NCBI GenBank assembly: GCA_965250205.1
Contig: CBDFNK010000019.1
Coordinates: 1 to 64,000 of the forward strand
Source: JAHZKN01 sp965250205
GTDB taxonomy: Bacteria > Pseudomonadota > Alphaproteobacteria > Rhizobiales > Hyphomicrobiaceae
DNA length: 64,000 bases
Direction of reading: 5' to 3'
A program made the position numbers and the translations under genes. Of the stretch, positions 24,221-34,000 are shown one piece after another (position 1 is the stretch's first letter; every line of letters begins with the position of its first letter). Below the pieces are notes generated by a model, which was not told the origin of the DNA, searched no databases, and saw only the letters and a program-made list of their open reading frames with translations.

Positions 24221-26119
24221 ATGTCGAACGTCCCAAAGCGTCGCGATCCACTCAATGAATCGCTGAAGCGGGTGATCGGTATCACCCTCAAGGCGCTTGC
24301 CGGCGATGGTGAGATCGAGCCGGCTTTTGGGCCAACTAAACCGAGCCTGGATGGTAAAGTGGCCCATTTGCCGGAGCCAGCGCGCGTGCCATCTCCTGAA
24401 GAAGTGGCGGTCACGCGTGGGTGGGCGGATTGCCTTGCGTTAACGGCGGCTTGTCATGATGAAAATGTGCATCAGAAGTTGACGCCAGCTTCGCCTGAAG
24501 CGCGGGCCGTTTTTGAAGCTGTTGAGCGTGCGCGCGTCGAGGCTTTTGGTGCAAATCGTTTTGAAGGCGTTGCCCAAAACCTGACGGCAAAGCTAGAGCA
24601 GCACTATTCTAATGGCCGCTTTGCAAAAATTCATAACTTGGCTGAAGCGCCCCTTGAAGAGGCACTTGCTTTGCTTGTGCGTGAGCGTCTCACAGGGCAA
24701 CGCGTACCGCGCAAAGCTAAGGCGATTGTAGATTTGTGGCGGCCCGTCATCGAAAGCAAAGCTGGAGATGTATTGGCGGAAATGAGCCGCCATTGGGATG
24801 ACCAGGAAAAGTTTGGTGTTGGGCTCAGAGATCTGCTGAAAGCGCTCGACCTGCCTGATGATTTTAGCTCGACGCAGAACGAACAATCCGAGGACTCGGA
24901 ACAAGAAGACGGCGAGAACGGTGGCGAAGAGCAGAACGAGGGTAACGAAGAGCAAACACCTGATGGTGAGGATGCATCCAGCGAGCCTTATGATGCAGAT
25001 GGTATGACCAGTGACATGGAAGAGCGCGCTGATGCTGCCCCGCCGGATGATTTCGACGGCGAGAGCGATGATGCCGAAGAATCAGAAACCGATGAACCGT
25101 GGCAGCCCAATAGTTCAGTTCTCGATGACCCATCGGCGTTTGGCTACAATGTTTACACGCGTCAATTTGATGAAGAAATCAACGCCGAAGATTTGCCATC
25201 TCCTGAAGAGCTGAAACGCCATCGTGCTTTTCTTGATAAAGAACTCAAATCTCTCGCCAGTGTTGTGTCGCGCCTGGCCAACAAGCTCCAGCGTCGTTTG
25301 ATGGCGCAACAGAATAGGGCCTGGGAATTTGATCTTGAAGAGGGCGTGCTGGATGCCGGGCGTCTCACGCGTGTCGTCATTGATCCGATGCAGCCGTTAA
25401 CGTTCAAACGCGAAACCGATACCAACTTCCGCGATACTGTCGTGACATTGTTACTCGACAACTCAGGCAGCATGCGCGGACGTCCAATTATGGTGGCTGC
25501 GTGTTGCGCAGATATTCTTGCCCGCACGTTAGAGCGCTGTGGCGTGAAAGTGGAGATACTCGGTTTTACAACGCGCGCCTGGAAAGGTGGCCATTCGCGC
25601 GAGAGTTGGTTGAAGGCTGGTAAACCGAGCGAACCTGGTCGATTAAATGATTTGCGTCACATCATCTACAAGACGGCGGATTCTCCGTGGCGGCGGGCCA
25701 AAATGTCGTTAGCGCTGATGATGCGGGAAGGCCTGCTCAAAGAAAATATTGACGGTGAAGCGCTGTCGTGGGCCCACGCGCGGTTGATGGCGCGGCCAGA
25801 ACAAAGGCGCATTTTGATGATGATTTCTGACGGGGCGCCTGTGGACGATTCCACGCTATCAGTGAATACGAGCAGCTATCTGGAAGATCATTTGCGTCAG
25901 GTGATTGAAGAAATCGAGACCCGTTCGCCAGTTGAGTTGATGGCGATTGGCATCGGTCACGATGTGACGCGCTATTATCGCCGGGCGGTAACGATCACTG
26001 ATCCTGGTGAGTTAGCCGGTGCAATGATGAAAAATCTTGTTGAGCTGTTTGAAGAAAACGCACCATCAGGACCAACACGAAGACAGCAACGTCGCCATTT
26101 TGCGAAAACACGACATTAG
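24221..26119 (+). CDS. cobT: cobaltochelatase subunit CobT
   Basis: CobT is the von Willebrand A partner of CobS in cobalt chelation. It has 632 residues. The N-terminal part is helical, then a very acidic linker (about residues 215-310, rich in Glu, Asp, Gln and Ser) precedes the VWA domain with the MIDAS motif LLLDNSGSMRGRP (Asp near residue 413) and later MISDGAPVDDSTL. The end is basic. It starts 10 bases after cobS, so the two are co-translated. Length, acidic linker and VWA are all usual for the family. Confidence 0.93.
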   Translation: MSNVPKRRDPLNESLKRVIGITLKALAGDGEIEPAFGPTKPSLDGKVAHLPEPARVPSPEEVAVTRGWADCLALTAACHDENVHQKLTPASPEARAVFEAVERARVEAFGANRFEGVAQNLTAKLEQHYSNGRFAKIHNLAEAPLEEALALLVRERLTGQRVPRKAKAIVDLWRPVIESKAGDVLAEMSRHWDDQEKFGVGLRDLLKALDLPDDFSSTQNEQSEDSEQEDGENGGEEQNEGNEEQTPDGEDASSEPYDADGMTSDMEERADAAPPDDFDGESDDAEESETDEPWQPNSSVLDDPSAFGYNVYTRQFDEEINAEDLPSPEELKRHRAFLDKELKSLASVVSRLANKLQRRLMAQQNRAWEFDLEEGVLDAGRLTRVVIDPMQPLTFKRETDTNFRDTVVTLLLDNSGSMRGRPIMVAACCADILARTLERCGVKVEILGFTTRAWKGGHSRESWLKAGKPSEPGRLNDLRHIIYKTADSPWRRAKMSLALMMREGLLKENIDGEALSWAHARLMARPEQRRILMMISDGAPVDDSTLSVNTSSYLEDHLRQVIEEIETRSPVELMAIGIGHDVTRYYRRAVTITDPGELAGAMMKNLVELFEENAPSGPTRRQQRRHFAKTRH

Positions 26120-26160
26120 GTTTTAGCAGCGATGCACGCGCTCAAAGGCAAAAGACTGAG

Positions 26161-27276
26161 ATGAAAACCGTTTTGAAACGTCTTTGTCGCCCGACCGGAG
26201 GCCGAAAACGGAAAGCAGCCAGTTTGTTTTGTGCTCTAGTCGTGACAGCCGGTCTGGTGATGGCGGCCGACAACAAACCTAGGCTGAAACGCACAGCGCC
26301 GAAGGCGATCGAAGTGACGGCACGCGTGCTTTCTCATTTTGACAAGACGTCACCCAACAAAATGCGTTTTGGTCGACTGGCGTGGCGTGGTGGTGTCGAG
26401 CTATCCTCGCCGTCAAAACACTTTGGCGGCTGGTCAGGTCTCGCGCTTGATAAAACAGGTCGCGTTCTGTTGGCAATTTCGGATGCTGGGACATGGCTGC
26501 GCGCTAAGCTCACCTATCACAAAGGACATCTCAGTGGTCTGACCTCGACGGTGTTGGGCCCGCTAAAGGCTTTAAATGGAACGAGGCTGGCGCATTCACG
26601 CGACCGCGATGCCGAGGCGATAAGTTTGCTCACAGGCAGCGTTTCCTCAGGCCTCGCGCTGATTGCGTTTGAGCAAAATGATCGTGTTGGTGTGTTTCCG
26701 TTAGGAAAGAAAGGCGTTGGCGCGCCAAGACGGTATCTCAAATTGCCAAATGCCATTCGAAAAAACAGACGTCGCAATGGTCTTGAAGCGTTGACCGTCT
26801 TACGTGCTGGCAAACGGAAAGGTACAATTCTCACGTTTTTGGAAGGTCACGTGACCAAGGACAAGCGTCATCGCGGATGGCTGCTGGGGCGAGGCAAGCC
26901 AAAAAAAATCTGGTTACAGGATATCGGTGGGTTTTCGATTACCGACCTTGCAAGTTTGCCCGATGGCGGTGCGTTGGTTTTAGAACGTCGTTTTCGTTGG
27001 TCTGAGGGTGTGAAGATGCGTTTGCGGTATTTGTCTGCCAAGACCATTAAGCCTCAAGCCTACCTGACTGGTGAGGTACTGCTCGAAGCGGATATGAAAC
27101 AGCAGATCGACAACATGGAAGGCTTGGCGGTGCATCAAAATGCGGAGGGCGAAACCGTCGTTACGCTGATATCTGATGATAACTTCAACGCCTTTTTTCA
27201 ACGGACCGTGATGCTTCAGTTTGCTTTGGACCCAAAAACAACATCCAAAGCCGTCACGGCGACGGGCCTGCGATAG
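26161..27276 (+). CDS. exported esterase-like/phytase-like beta-propeller protein
   Basis: This is a 371-residue exported protein with a signal peptide (AASLFCALVVTAGLVMAADN). The mature part belongs to the esterase-like activity of phytase family: SKHFGGWSGLALDKTGRVLL, DRDAEAISLLTG, RNGLEALTVLRAG, ITDLASLPDGGALVLERRF and DNMEGLAVHQNAEG, VVTLISDDNFN. This fold is a beta-propeller that binds a metal; some members hydrolyse esters or phosphoesters. It lies just after cobT but is probably separately controlled or the last gene of that operon. The substrate is unknown. Confidence 0.82.
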   Translation: MKTVLKRLCRPTGGRKRKAASLFCALVVTAGLVMAADNKPRLKRTAPKAIEVTARVLSHFDKTSPNKMRFGRLAWRGGVELSSPSKHFGGWSGLALDKTGRVLLAISDAGTWLRAKLTYHKGHLSGLTSTVLGPLKALNGTRLAHSRDRDAEAISLLTGSVSSGLALIAFEQNDRVGVFPLGKKGVGAPRRYLKLPNAIRKNRRRNGLEALTVLRAGKRKGTILTFLEGHVTKDKRHRGWLLGRGKPKKIWLQDIGGFSITDLASLPDGGALVLERRFRWSEGVKMRLRYLSAKTIKPQAYLTGEVLLEADMKQQIDNMEGLAVHQNAEGETVVTLISDDNFNAFFQRTVMLQFALDPKTTSKAVTATGLR

Positions 27277-27508
27277 GGGCAGATAGCCACACAATGCCCA
27301 TAATTCATAAAACTCAAAAGAGTCATTAATGACGCTGGAGGCCTTTTAGGACGGGAGTACACCGCTGGTTAGGCTGTGTGGTCGCTATTCGCATTGGCAA
27401 GGTGTCGTCCGTTGCCCTAAAATCACACGCATTAATTGGACGTTCGTTTGAGGTCCATGGCTATTCTGGGCGTGGACCTCAAACGGCGCGGAACCTGGAG
27501 AGATCATT

Positions 27509-27952
27509 GTGATTTACCTGAGAAAAAATTTGTGTGCGGCTGCAGCTGCCACACTATTGATAACGGTTGGTGCTGTGTCGCCTGCTGTTGCAGAAGATAA
27601 CACGAGCGAATCTTGGTTGTGTTCCACCATGGGAGTTTTCTGTGGTGATAGTTCAGCGTCAAAATCAGATGCAGACGCGGATAAAGCCGACAAGAGTTCA
27701 GCCAATGCGGATGACAAAGCTGCCAAAGAGCCTGCGGCAGGTAAAATGAAAGATGCGGCAACTGATACGGCAGGTAAAATGAAAGATGCGGCAACTGATA
27801 CGGCAGGTAAAATGAAAGATGCGGCAACTGATACGGCAGGTAAAATGAAAGATGAGGCAACTGATACGGCAGGTAAAATGAAAGATGCAGCAGACGCCGT
27901 TACACCTGCACCGTCTGCACCAAAACCGGCTCCCGCATCACCCTCGCCTTAG
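27509..27952 (+). CDS. exported LEA-like 11-residue repeat protein
   Basis: This is a 147-residue exported protein. A GTG start (GGAG is 10 bases upstream) and a signal peptide (AAAAATLLITVGAVSPAVA) are followed by a Cys-containing segment and an Asp/Lys/Ala-rich stretch. Then come about five 11-residue repeats of the type AGKMKDAATDT and a Pro/Ala tail. The 11-mer Thr-Ala-Gly-Lys-Met-Lys-Asp-Ala-Ala-Thr-Asp pattern is like group 3 LEA proteins, which form amphipathic helices and protect against drying or osmotic stress. A strong terminator follows. The likeness is by repeat period and composition. Confidence 0.75.
   Translation: MIYLRKNLCAAAAATLLITVGAVSPAVAEDNTSESWLCSTMGVFCGDSSASKSDADADKADKSSANADDKAAKEPAAGKMKDAATDTAGKMKDAATDTAGKMKDAATDTAGKMKDEATDTAGKMKDAADAVTPAPSAPKPAPASPSP
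27736..27890 (+). repeat. 33-bp tandem repeat inside the LEA-like gene
   Basis: About five near-identical 33-base units (GGCAGGTAAAATGAAAGATG, then CGGCAACTGATAC) encode the 11-residue repeat. The units are almost identical at base level, with one GAGG for GCGG change, so copy number has probably changed recently. Confidence 0.85.
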
Positions 27953-28023
27953 CACGATACAGTTGTGAAACGTTGAAAAGCCGAACATCCGGCTCCAACG
28001 TGTCAGCGATGAATTTCAAAAAG

Positions 28024-28058
28024 AAAAAGGCCCGCAGCATAAACGTTGCGGGCCTTTT
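28024..28058 (+). terminator. intrinsic terminator of the LEA-like gene
   Basis: AAAAAGGCCCGCA pairs with TGCGGGCCTTTT around a 10-base loop, followed by T-rich sequence. It lies 70 bases after the stop. Confidence 0.85.
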
Positions 28059-28085
28059 GAATTTAGAATTCTTGTCGCGCGTGCC

Positions 28086-29150
28086 TAGAGCACGATCAAC
28101 TTAGAAAAAATCGAATTGGGATTCCTTTTTTGTGCGAACAGTGATTCATCATACGTGCTGGTGAGGAGGCATGCATGCAGGCATGTATGCCTGGCTAAAT
28201 CATATTCCAATGATCTTCGTTCCCGTGTGGCTGCTGCCGCCGACAAGGGAAAATCCAACCGCGCAATCGCAGCTCTGTTCGGTGTCAGTACGTCGGCTGT
28301 CTCGAAATGGTCAGGGCGATATCGGGCAACGGGGAGCGCTGACGCAAAACGGATGGGCGGGCATCGACGCGCGATCCTGGCCGATGAACGCGATTGGCTG
28401 CATGCCCGGATCAGCGCGCCCGATGGCGATGTCACAGTACGCGGGCTTCTGGCCGAACTGGCTGATCGGGGTATTGTTGTGAGCTACGGCGCGCTTTGGA
28501 ACTTCATGCATCGTGAAGGTCTCAGCCACAAAAAGAACCGTATTCGCGAGCGAGCAAGATCGGCCTGACATTGCCCGCAAACGCACCGAAGCAAAACGCA
28601 TCAGGGTAAGATTGATCCCAAACGTCTTGTGTTTATTGATGAAACGTGGATCAAAACCAACATGGCACCGTTGCGTGGATGGAGTTTGCGTGGCCAGCGC
28701 CTGCTGGCAAAAGTGCCCGGCGGTCACTGGCCTACGATCACGTTTTTGGCAGCCCTTCGCCACGACCGGATCGATGCACCCTGGGTCATCGACGGCCCGA
28801 TAAACGGTGAAAGCTTTCTCGCTTATGTGGAGCAGTTTTTGGTTCCAACATTGTCACCAGGCGACATCGTCGTACTCGATAATCTGCGGTCACATAAATC
28901 CCGGGCCGTGCGCGACGCAATAAAAGCCGCCGGTGCACACAGGCCGTTCCTGCCAGCCTACTCGCCCGACCTCAACCCGATCGAGCAGATGTTCGCCAAG
29001 ATCAAACACTGGATGCGCAAGGCCCGCGAGCGCACGGTCGATAAGCTATGGGACCGCATCGGCGAACTACTGTGCCGCTTTCCACCCGAAGAATGCGCCA
29101 ACTACTTCAGAAATTCAGGATACCGTTCTACTTAAGATGATCGTGCTCTA
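28086..29150 (+). mobile_element. IS630-family insertion sequence, decayed
   Basis: The ends are inverted repeats GAGCACGATCAACTTAGAA (left) and GAGCACGATCATCTTAAG (right, complement), inside a TA duplication at 28086-28087 and 29149-29150. Both junctions read CTAG, the known IS630 target. The right flank continues as a CTAG-bounded intergenic element (CCTGCGAAAAGTTGG), so the IS inserted at the outer CTAG of that repeat. Confidence 0.85.
28191..29135 (+). pseudogene. IS630 transposase with two frameshifts
   Basis: The transposase reads AKSYSNDLRSRVAAAADKGK, a helix-turn-helix (RAIAALFGVSTSAVSKWSGR) and MHREGLSHKK, then needs one base removed in an A-run near 28530 to continue as TVFASEQDRPDIARKR. 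It then needs one base added near 28600 to enter IDPKRLVFIDETW. After that the DDE core is intact: VVLDNLRSHKS and SPDLNPIEQMFAKIKHW. No ATG is in frame with the N-terminus; an ATG at 28187 is one base out. IS630 elements sometimes use one programmed shift, but two opposite indels and the missing start argue for a dead copy. Confidence 0.75.
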
Positions 29151-29198
29151 GGTCAACCTGCGAAAAGTTGGGTTCGACTTTGAGGCCGTTTGATCTAG
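29149..29198 (+). repeat. CTAG-bounded intergenic element, copy A4
   Basis: This is a 50-base form from the IS630 junction: TAGGTCAACCTGCGAAAAG, TTCGACTTTGAGG and GTTTGATCTAG. The final CTAG contains the rpmB stop codon (TAG on the minus strand, 29195-29197). Its right end matches the ends of the B-type palindromes. Confidence 0.75.
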
Positions 29199-29500
29199 AC
29201 GCCAGCTTCAGCAGCTTTCTCAGCTTTCGCTTTAGCAATCTGCCGTTTCAGCTTTTGGCATTTTGGCGACAAGTTATCAGCACGCTCCTTGGCCAAAAAG
29301 GCATCAAGACCGCCACGGTGCTCAACAGTTTTCAAGGCGTGGGCGCTAACCCGTAGCTTGAAGCGCTGGCCCAACGTGTCGCTGGTCAGCGTGACGTTGC
29401 ACAAATTAGGGCGGAACACGCGCTTTGTTTTGTTTTCGGCGTGCGAGCGTAGCTGGCCGGACATGGGCAGTTTGCCTGTCAATTCACATTGCCTTGTCAT
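29195..29500 (-). CDS. rpmB: 50S ribosomal protein L28
   Basis: L28 is a small protein of the large ribosomal subunit. It has 101 residues with the family start TRQCELTGKLPMSGQ, HAENKTKRVFRPNLCNVTL and ALKTVEHRGGLDAFL. The ATG at 29500 has a strong GAAGGAGTT site upstream. In Hyphomicrobiales it lies, as here, divergent from a DUF3108 gene. The stop TAG overlaps the terminal CTAG of an intergenic repeat. Confidence 0.95.
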   Translation of the reverse strand: MTRQCELTGKLPMSGQLRSHAENKTKRVFRPNLCNVTLTSDTLGQRFKLRVSAHALKTVEHRGGLDAFLAKERADNLSPKCQKLKRQIAKAKAEKAAEAGV

Positions 29501-29887
29501 CGTCTTTAACTCCTTCACCGATTTCGCCTGCCAGGCATCCGTGATGGGCCGCGCAATCAACCAGGGTCTTGTGAGAGACCCGTCTGGGATCAGCGGTGTC
29601 GGCAGTAGGCCTCTTTTTAGGCCCAATCGGCGGTATCCGGGATATCGCGAAGCGCCTGATATACTGGGGCCCTTGCCAAGCGTCAAGACGCCCATCTGGC
29701 GCCCTTTGCCGCCCCATTCGCGCTAAGCCGTGCCATGACCACTGTCTGGGTCCTTGTTTCGAATTGGTCCGATGATCAGCACTTTATTTACTCTTTGCAG
29801 CCATCATCGGGGTTCAGAGTTCTTGTAACCCCAAGTACCAGGCCCGCGTTCCCGTTGTTTTGGCCTGGATGAGAGAGTAAGTAGTAG
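29501..29887. other. divergent intergenic region upstream of rpmB and DUF3108 gene
   Basis: This 387-base region should carry the rpmB promoter and leader on the left and the DUF3108 promoter on the right. I see several short inverted repeats (for example GGCCTCTTTTTAGGCC near 29610) but no gene or recognised riboswitch. Confidence 0.5.
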
Positions 29888-30748
29888 ATGAGTAGATCTA
29901 GCATTCTGTGCCGCATCGGCACCAAGGTCATAACCGCCCTGTTGGCGCTGCTGGCCGCATCACTATCCCCTGCCATTGCGAAAGACCAACACGCGTCCCG
30001 AGCCCCGCTAGGCCGGATTGACGCCCATTACGCCATTTCTCTTGGTGCTTTTGACCTGGGTGTTTTCAAATTTGAACAGCGCCGCCAGGGCAAAAACTAC
30101 ACACTGAAGAGTGTTGTGGAATTGTCAGCATTACTCGGTGCCTTTGAGTGGCGCGGCGTTACGCAAACTTCAGGCTCAATTGCAGGTGGTAAGCCGCGCC
30201 CTGAAAATTATGCCTTTGATTTTCGCTCCAAAGGCCGTGGCGGCTTGGTCCGAATGGCATTTGATAAGGGCAACGTTGTCGGCCTGTCAGCTATTCCATC
30301 GGCACCGGTAGGTGGCGCTATGGTGCCGTTAAAGGACAGCCATACGAAATCTGTGCTGGATCCATTGACAGCTATTCTCACGCTTTCACAAGCGTATGGT
30401 GCTAAACCCTGTGGCCATACGTTGCCCATCTTTGATGGCAAGCAACGGTTCAACCTCACCTTCAAATTTCGTCGCTATGAAGCGCTGCCCAACGCAACCC
30501 GTGGTGGCCAACGTGGTGTTGTTTGCCAGATTAAATACAAACCACTCGGTGGCTACGTCGCAAATAGCGATACGCGTAAATATGCGGCTGAGAACAATAT
30601 CGAAATTGCATTTCGTCCGGTTGAAGGTGGAGCGGTGATGGTTCCCTATCGTTTCTCACTGCCAACAGTGATTGGGACCGCACGTTTGGATCTGCGTAAG
30701 CTTAATGTCGGCCCAAGTGGTGCACGGGTGGCCTCAGCGCGCCGTTAA
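29888..30748 (+). CDS. exported DUF3108 protein
   Basis: This is a 286-residue exported protein with a signal peptide (VITALLALLAASLSPAIAKD). The mature part has the DUF3108 pattern: DAHYAISLGAFDLGVFKFEQ, YTLKSVVELSALLGAFEWRG, RPENYAFDFRSKGRGGLVRM and RYEALPNATRG. DUF3108 proteins are periplasmic beta-rich proteins of unknown function, found between rpmB and the Suv3-like helicase in many Hyphomicrobiales. A terminator follows at 30788. A weak GAGAG site lies before the ATG. Confidence 0.85.
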   Translation: MSRSSILCRIGTKVITALLALLAASLSPAIAKDQHASRAPLGRIDAHYAISLGAFDLGVFKFEQRRQGKNYTLKSVVELSALLGAFEWRGVTQTSGSIAGGKPRPENYAFDFRSKGRGGLVRMAFDKGNVVGLSAIPSAPVGGAMVPLKDSHTKSVLDPLTAILTLSQAYGAKPCGHTLPIFDGKQRFNLTFKFRRYEALPNATRGGQRGVVCQIKYKPLGGYVANSDTRKYAAENNIEIAFRPVEGGAVMVPYRFSLPTVIGTARLDLRKLNVGPSGARVASARR

Positions 30749-30787
30749 AAGTGAATGTAAGTCCCACTCATTTCGTTTGCTTTGGAG

Positions 30788-30819
30788 ACGGTCCGTATTG
30801 CGGGCCGTTTCTGTTTTTT
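30788..30819 (+). terminator. intrinsic terminator after DUF3108 gene
   Basis: ACGGTCCG pairs with CGGGCCGT (one G-T pair) around TATTG, followed by TTCTGTTTTTT. It ends the DUF3108 transcript before the helicase gene. Confidence 0.7.
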
Positions 30820-31047
30820 GCAATCTCAATGACACAAGATCCGGTGTGACATCGTCACGAGCAAGGACGCCGGTGACGCCAATGCAACGTGCCCCTGCGA
30901 CCGTTTCACATCTGGTGACGAAGGGAACGCTTCTGAACCCGTGAAAAACACATGAAAGCCTTGATCTTGGCGGCCACCAATGCAATGCCATGGGCCAATT
31001 CATAGGAACCACTTGCATCCGTGGTTGTTTTAAGGAGTTCACGGCTC

Positions 31048-34000
31048 ATGGCCCGCGATATTGAATCGCGCACCCGCAATGTTACGGCTGTTCTCGGGCC
31101 GACTAACACCGGCAAAACCCACCTCGCAATTGAGCGTATGATTGGTCACAAGAGTGGCATTATCGGGCTGCCCCTGAGGCTGTTGGCGCGTGAAGTCTAC
31201 GACAAGGTTGCAGCCAAGGTTGGAGCCGACAACGTCGCGCTTGTGACGGGCGAAGAAAAGATCAAGCCAGACAATGCCCGCTATTGGGTGGCAACCGTGG
31301 AAGCAATGCCGCTCGACATCGACGTTGAGTTTGTTGCGATTGATGAAATTCAACTTGCGGCAGACCCGGATCGTGGCCATGTTTTTACTGATCGTATTTT
31401 AAATGCGCGTGGTAGCGCAGAAACGCTGCTGTTGGGCGCGCAAACCATGCACGAAGCGATCAGCGATCTGATACCGGGTGCAAACTTTATATCCCGGCCG
31501 CGGCTTTCAAAACTCAACTATAGCGGTCAAAAGAAAATCACCCGCATACCGACCCGTTCAGCCGTTATCGCGTTCTCTGCCAGTGAGGTTTACGCGATTG
31601 CCGAGCTGATCCGTCGGCAACGGGGTGGTACAGCAGTGGTATTGGGTGCGCTGTCGCCGAGAACGCGCAACGCTCAGGTTGAGCTCTATCAATCTGGTGA
31701 TGTTGATTTTCTTGTCGCAACCGATGCGATTGGCATGGGGCTTAATCTTGATGTCGACCATGTCGCTTTTACAGCGCTTCGGAAATTCGATGGCGCCCAA
31801 CATCGCGATTTGTTAGCCGCTGAAATTAGTCAGATTGCAGGCCGCGCTGGGCGTCATATGAATGATGGCACGTTCGGTGTTACGGGTGATTGCCAACCGC
31901 TCGAAGCGGATCTGGTTGAAAAACTTGAAACGCATCATTTTGATGGAATCCGCATGTTGCAATGGCGCAATCGCTTTCTTGATTTCACCAGCGTCGCAAA
32001 ATTGAAAGACAGCCTGCGTAAAGCACCAGATCAAGCGCGCTTGGCACGCGCCAGATCGGCAGAAGATGAGTTGGCGCTTGAAGCGGTGTCGCGCGATGAT
32101 GAAGTTGCGGCGATTGCAGGTCAACCTGGTGCGGTCGAAAAGTTATGGGACGTTTGCCAGATCCCGGATTACCGTAAAATTTCACATCAAAACCACGCTG
32201 AACTGGTCGCGGATATTTATAAATCCATCACTAGCGAGGCTGAGGTCATTCCTGAAGACTGGCTTTCTGAGCAGGTCGCGTTTTCGGATCGTGTTGACGG
32301 AGATATTGATACACTATCAACGCGCCTTGCCCATATCAGAACTTGGACTTACGTTGCTAATCGTTCGGATTGGCTGAAAGATCCTATGCATTGGCAAGGA
32401 AAAACGCGTGATGTAGAGGATCGGTTGTCGGATGCTTTGCACGAGCGTTTGACACAACGGTTTGTGGATGAACGCACAAGTGCGTTAATGCGTGGTATGC
32501 GCGAGAAGACAGAACTCAGTGCTGAGATAGGCGAAGACGGTGCGCTAGAAGTGGAAAATCACAGCGTCGGCCGCTTGCTTGGATTTCGTTTCCAGCTTGA
32601 AAGCCAGGCCGATGGCGTGCACGCCCGTGCACTGCGCGGTGCAGCTGCACAAGTTTTGTCTCGCGAACTTGCAATGCGTGTGCGCCGCGTTGTGGCAGCA
32701 AAGTCTGATGCGTTTGTGTTGGACCAAAGCGGCACCATACTATGGCGCAATGAACCGATTGGTGAACTGGAAGCGGGTGAAGACCCCTTAAGCCCAGCGA
32801 TTAACGTGTTGTGTGATGAGCATCTGGCAGCTCCTGACCGGGATAAGGTCAAAGAACGCCTTGAAAGTTATTTAACAGAAACTCTTGAGGAAAAATTACA
32901 GCCTCTCATTGCGGCTTCAACAGCAGCTGACGTTGAAGGCATGGCGAAAGGCATTGGTTTTCAGTTGCGCGAAAACTTTGGCGTACTGCGTCGTGAAGAC
33001 GTAGCCGATGAGGTTAAGAGCCTTGATCAGGCCGCGCGTGCGCAGCTTAGAAAGCATGGTGTTCGGTTTGGTGCCTTCAACATCTATTTTCCTCAGCTCC
33101 TTAAACCAGCCGCAGCGCATCTAACATCAGTGTTGTGGGCATTGAAAAACAGTGCATCGGAAAAATTGGATCGACGCTCACTGCCTGCACTTCCCCGTGC
33201 CGGTCTGACCTCGGTGACAACCAACCCAAGCGTGCCCGTCTCTTACTACCGTGCCAACGGTTATCATGCTTGTGGACCTCGCGTGCTGCGCATCGATATT
33301 CTGGAACGCCTTGCAGATTTTATTCGACCGTTGGTGGCTTGGCGCGCCAAGCCGGATGCACCGGAGATGACACCGCCTCAGGGCTCCAGTGGTGATGGTG
33401 GGTTTATCGCGACAGCAGACATGATGTCGATCTTAGGGTGTTCTGCAGAAGACCTAGGTGCGACGCTGAAAGCGCTTGGTTTTGAGCCGCATGAACGCGC
33501 CAAGGCGCAATCCATTGAAGCTGCTATAAAGACACCGCCGTCAATTGCTGAAACGTCACCGAGTTTGGAAACATCAGACACATCTGTCAGTCCAGTGGCA
33601 GCCAATGGGGCGGACCCTGAGAAGTCTGAAGCAGTACAAGCAGCAGATCCGCAAAATTCAGAAGTCGACAAAGAGGGTGGAGAGGACAAATCGGTGACGG
33701 ATGCGTCTGAACCAGGGTCAACGCAAACAGAAACGGCAAAGTCCGACGTCGATGCTACTGAGATCGTATGGCGGCCTGCGCGTCGGCATCGCCCGCGTCA
33801 CCGACGGCCTGTTCGCGCTGGCGGAGCGTCCATCGAAAATCAGTCCTCAAAAGAAGGTGCGTCAGAAGATAAGCCGCAACAGAAGCACAAACGTGAAGGA
33901 CGCGGTCACAAGGGTGATAAGTCCAACAGAGACCATCGCCTGAGTGATAAGAGCGGGCAACATGCCGGGCGCGGTGACCGCAAACATCGCGGCAAGCCGT

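Noticed and set aside
28191..29135. Programmed frameshift in the IS630 transposase
   Set aside because: Two changes of opposite sign are needed, not the single shift used by some IS630 elements, and the start codon is out of frame.
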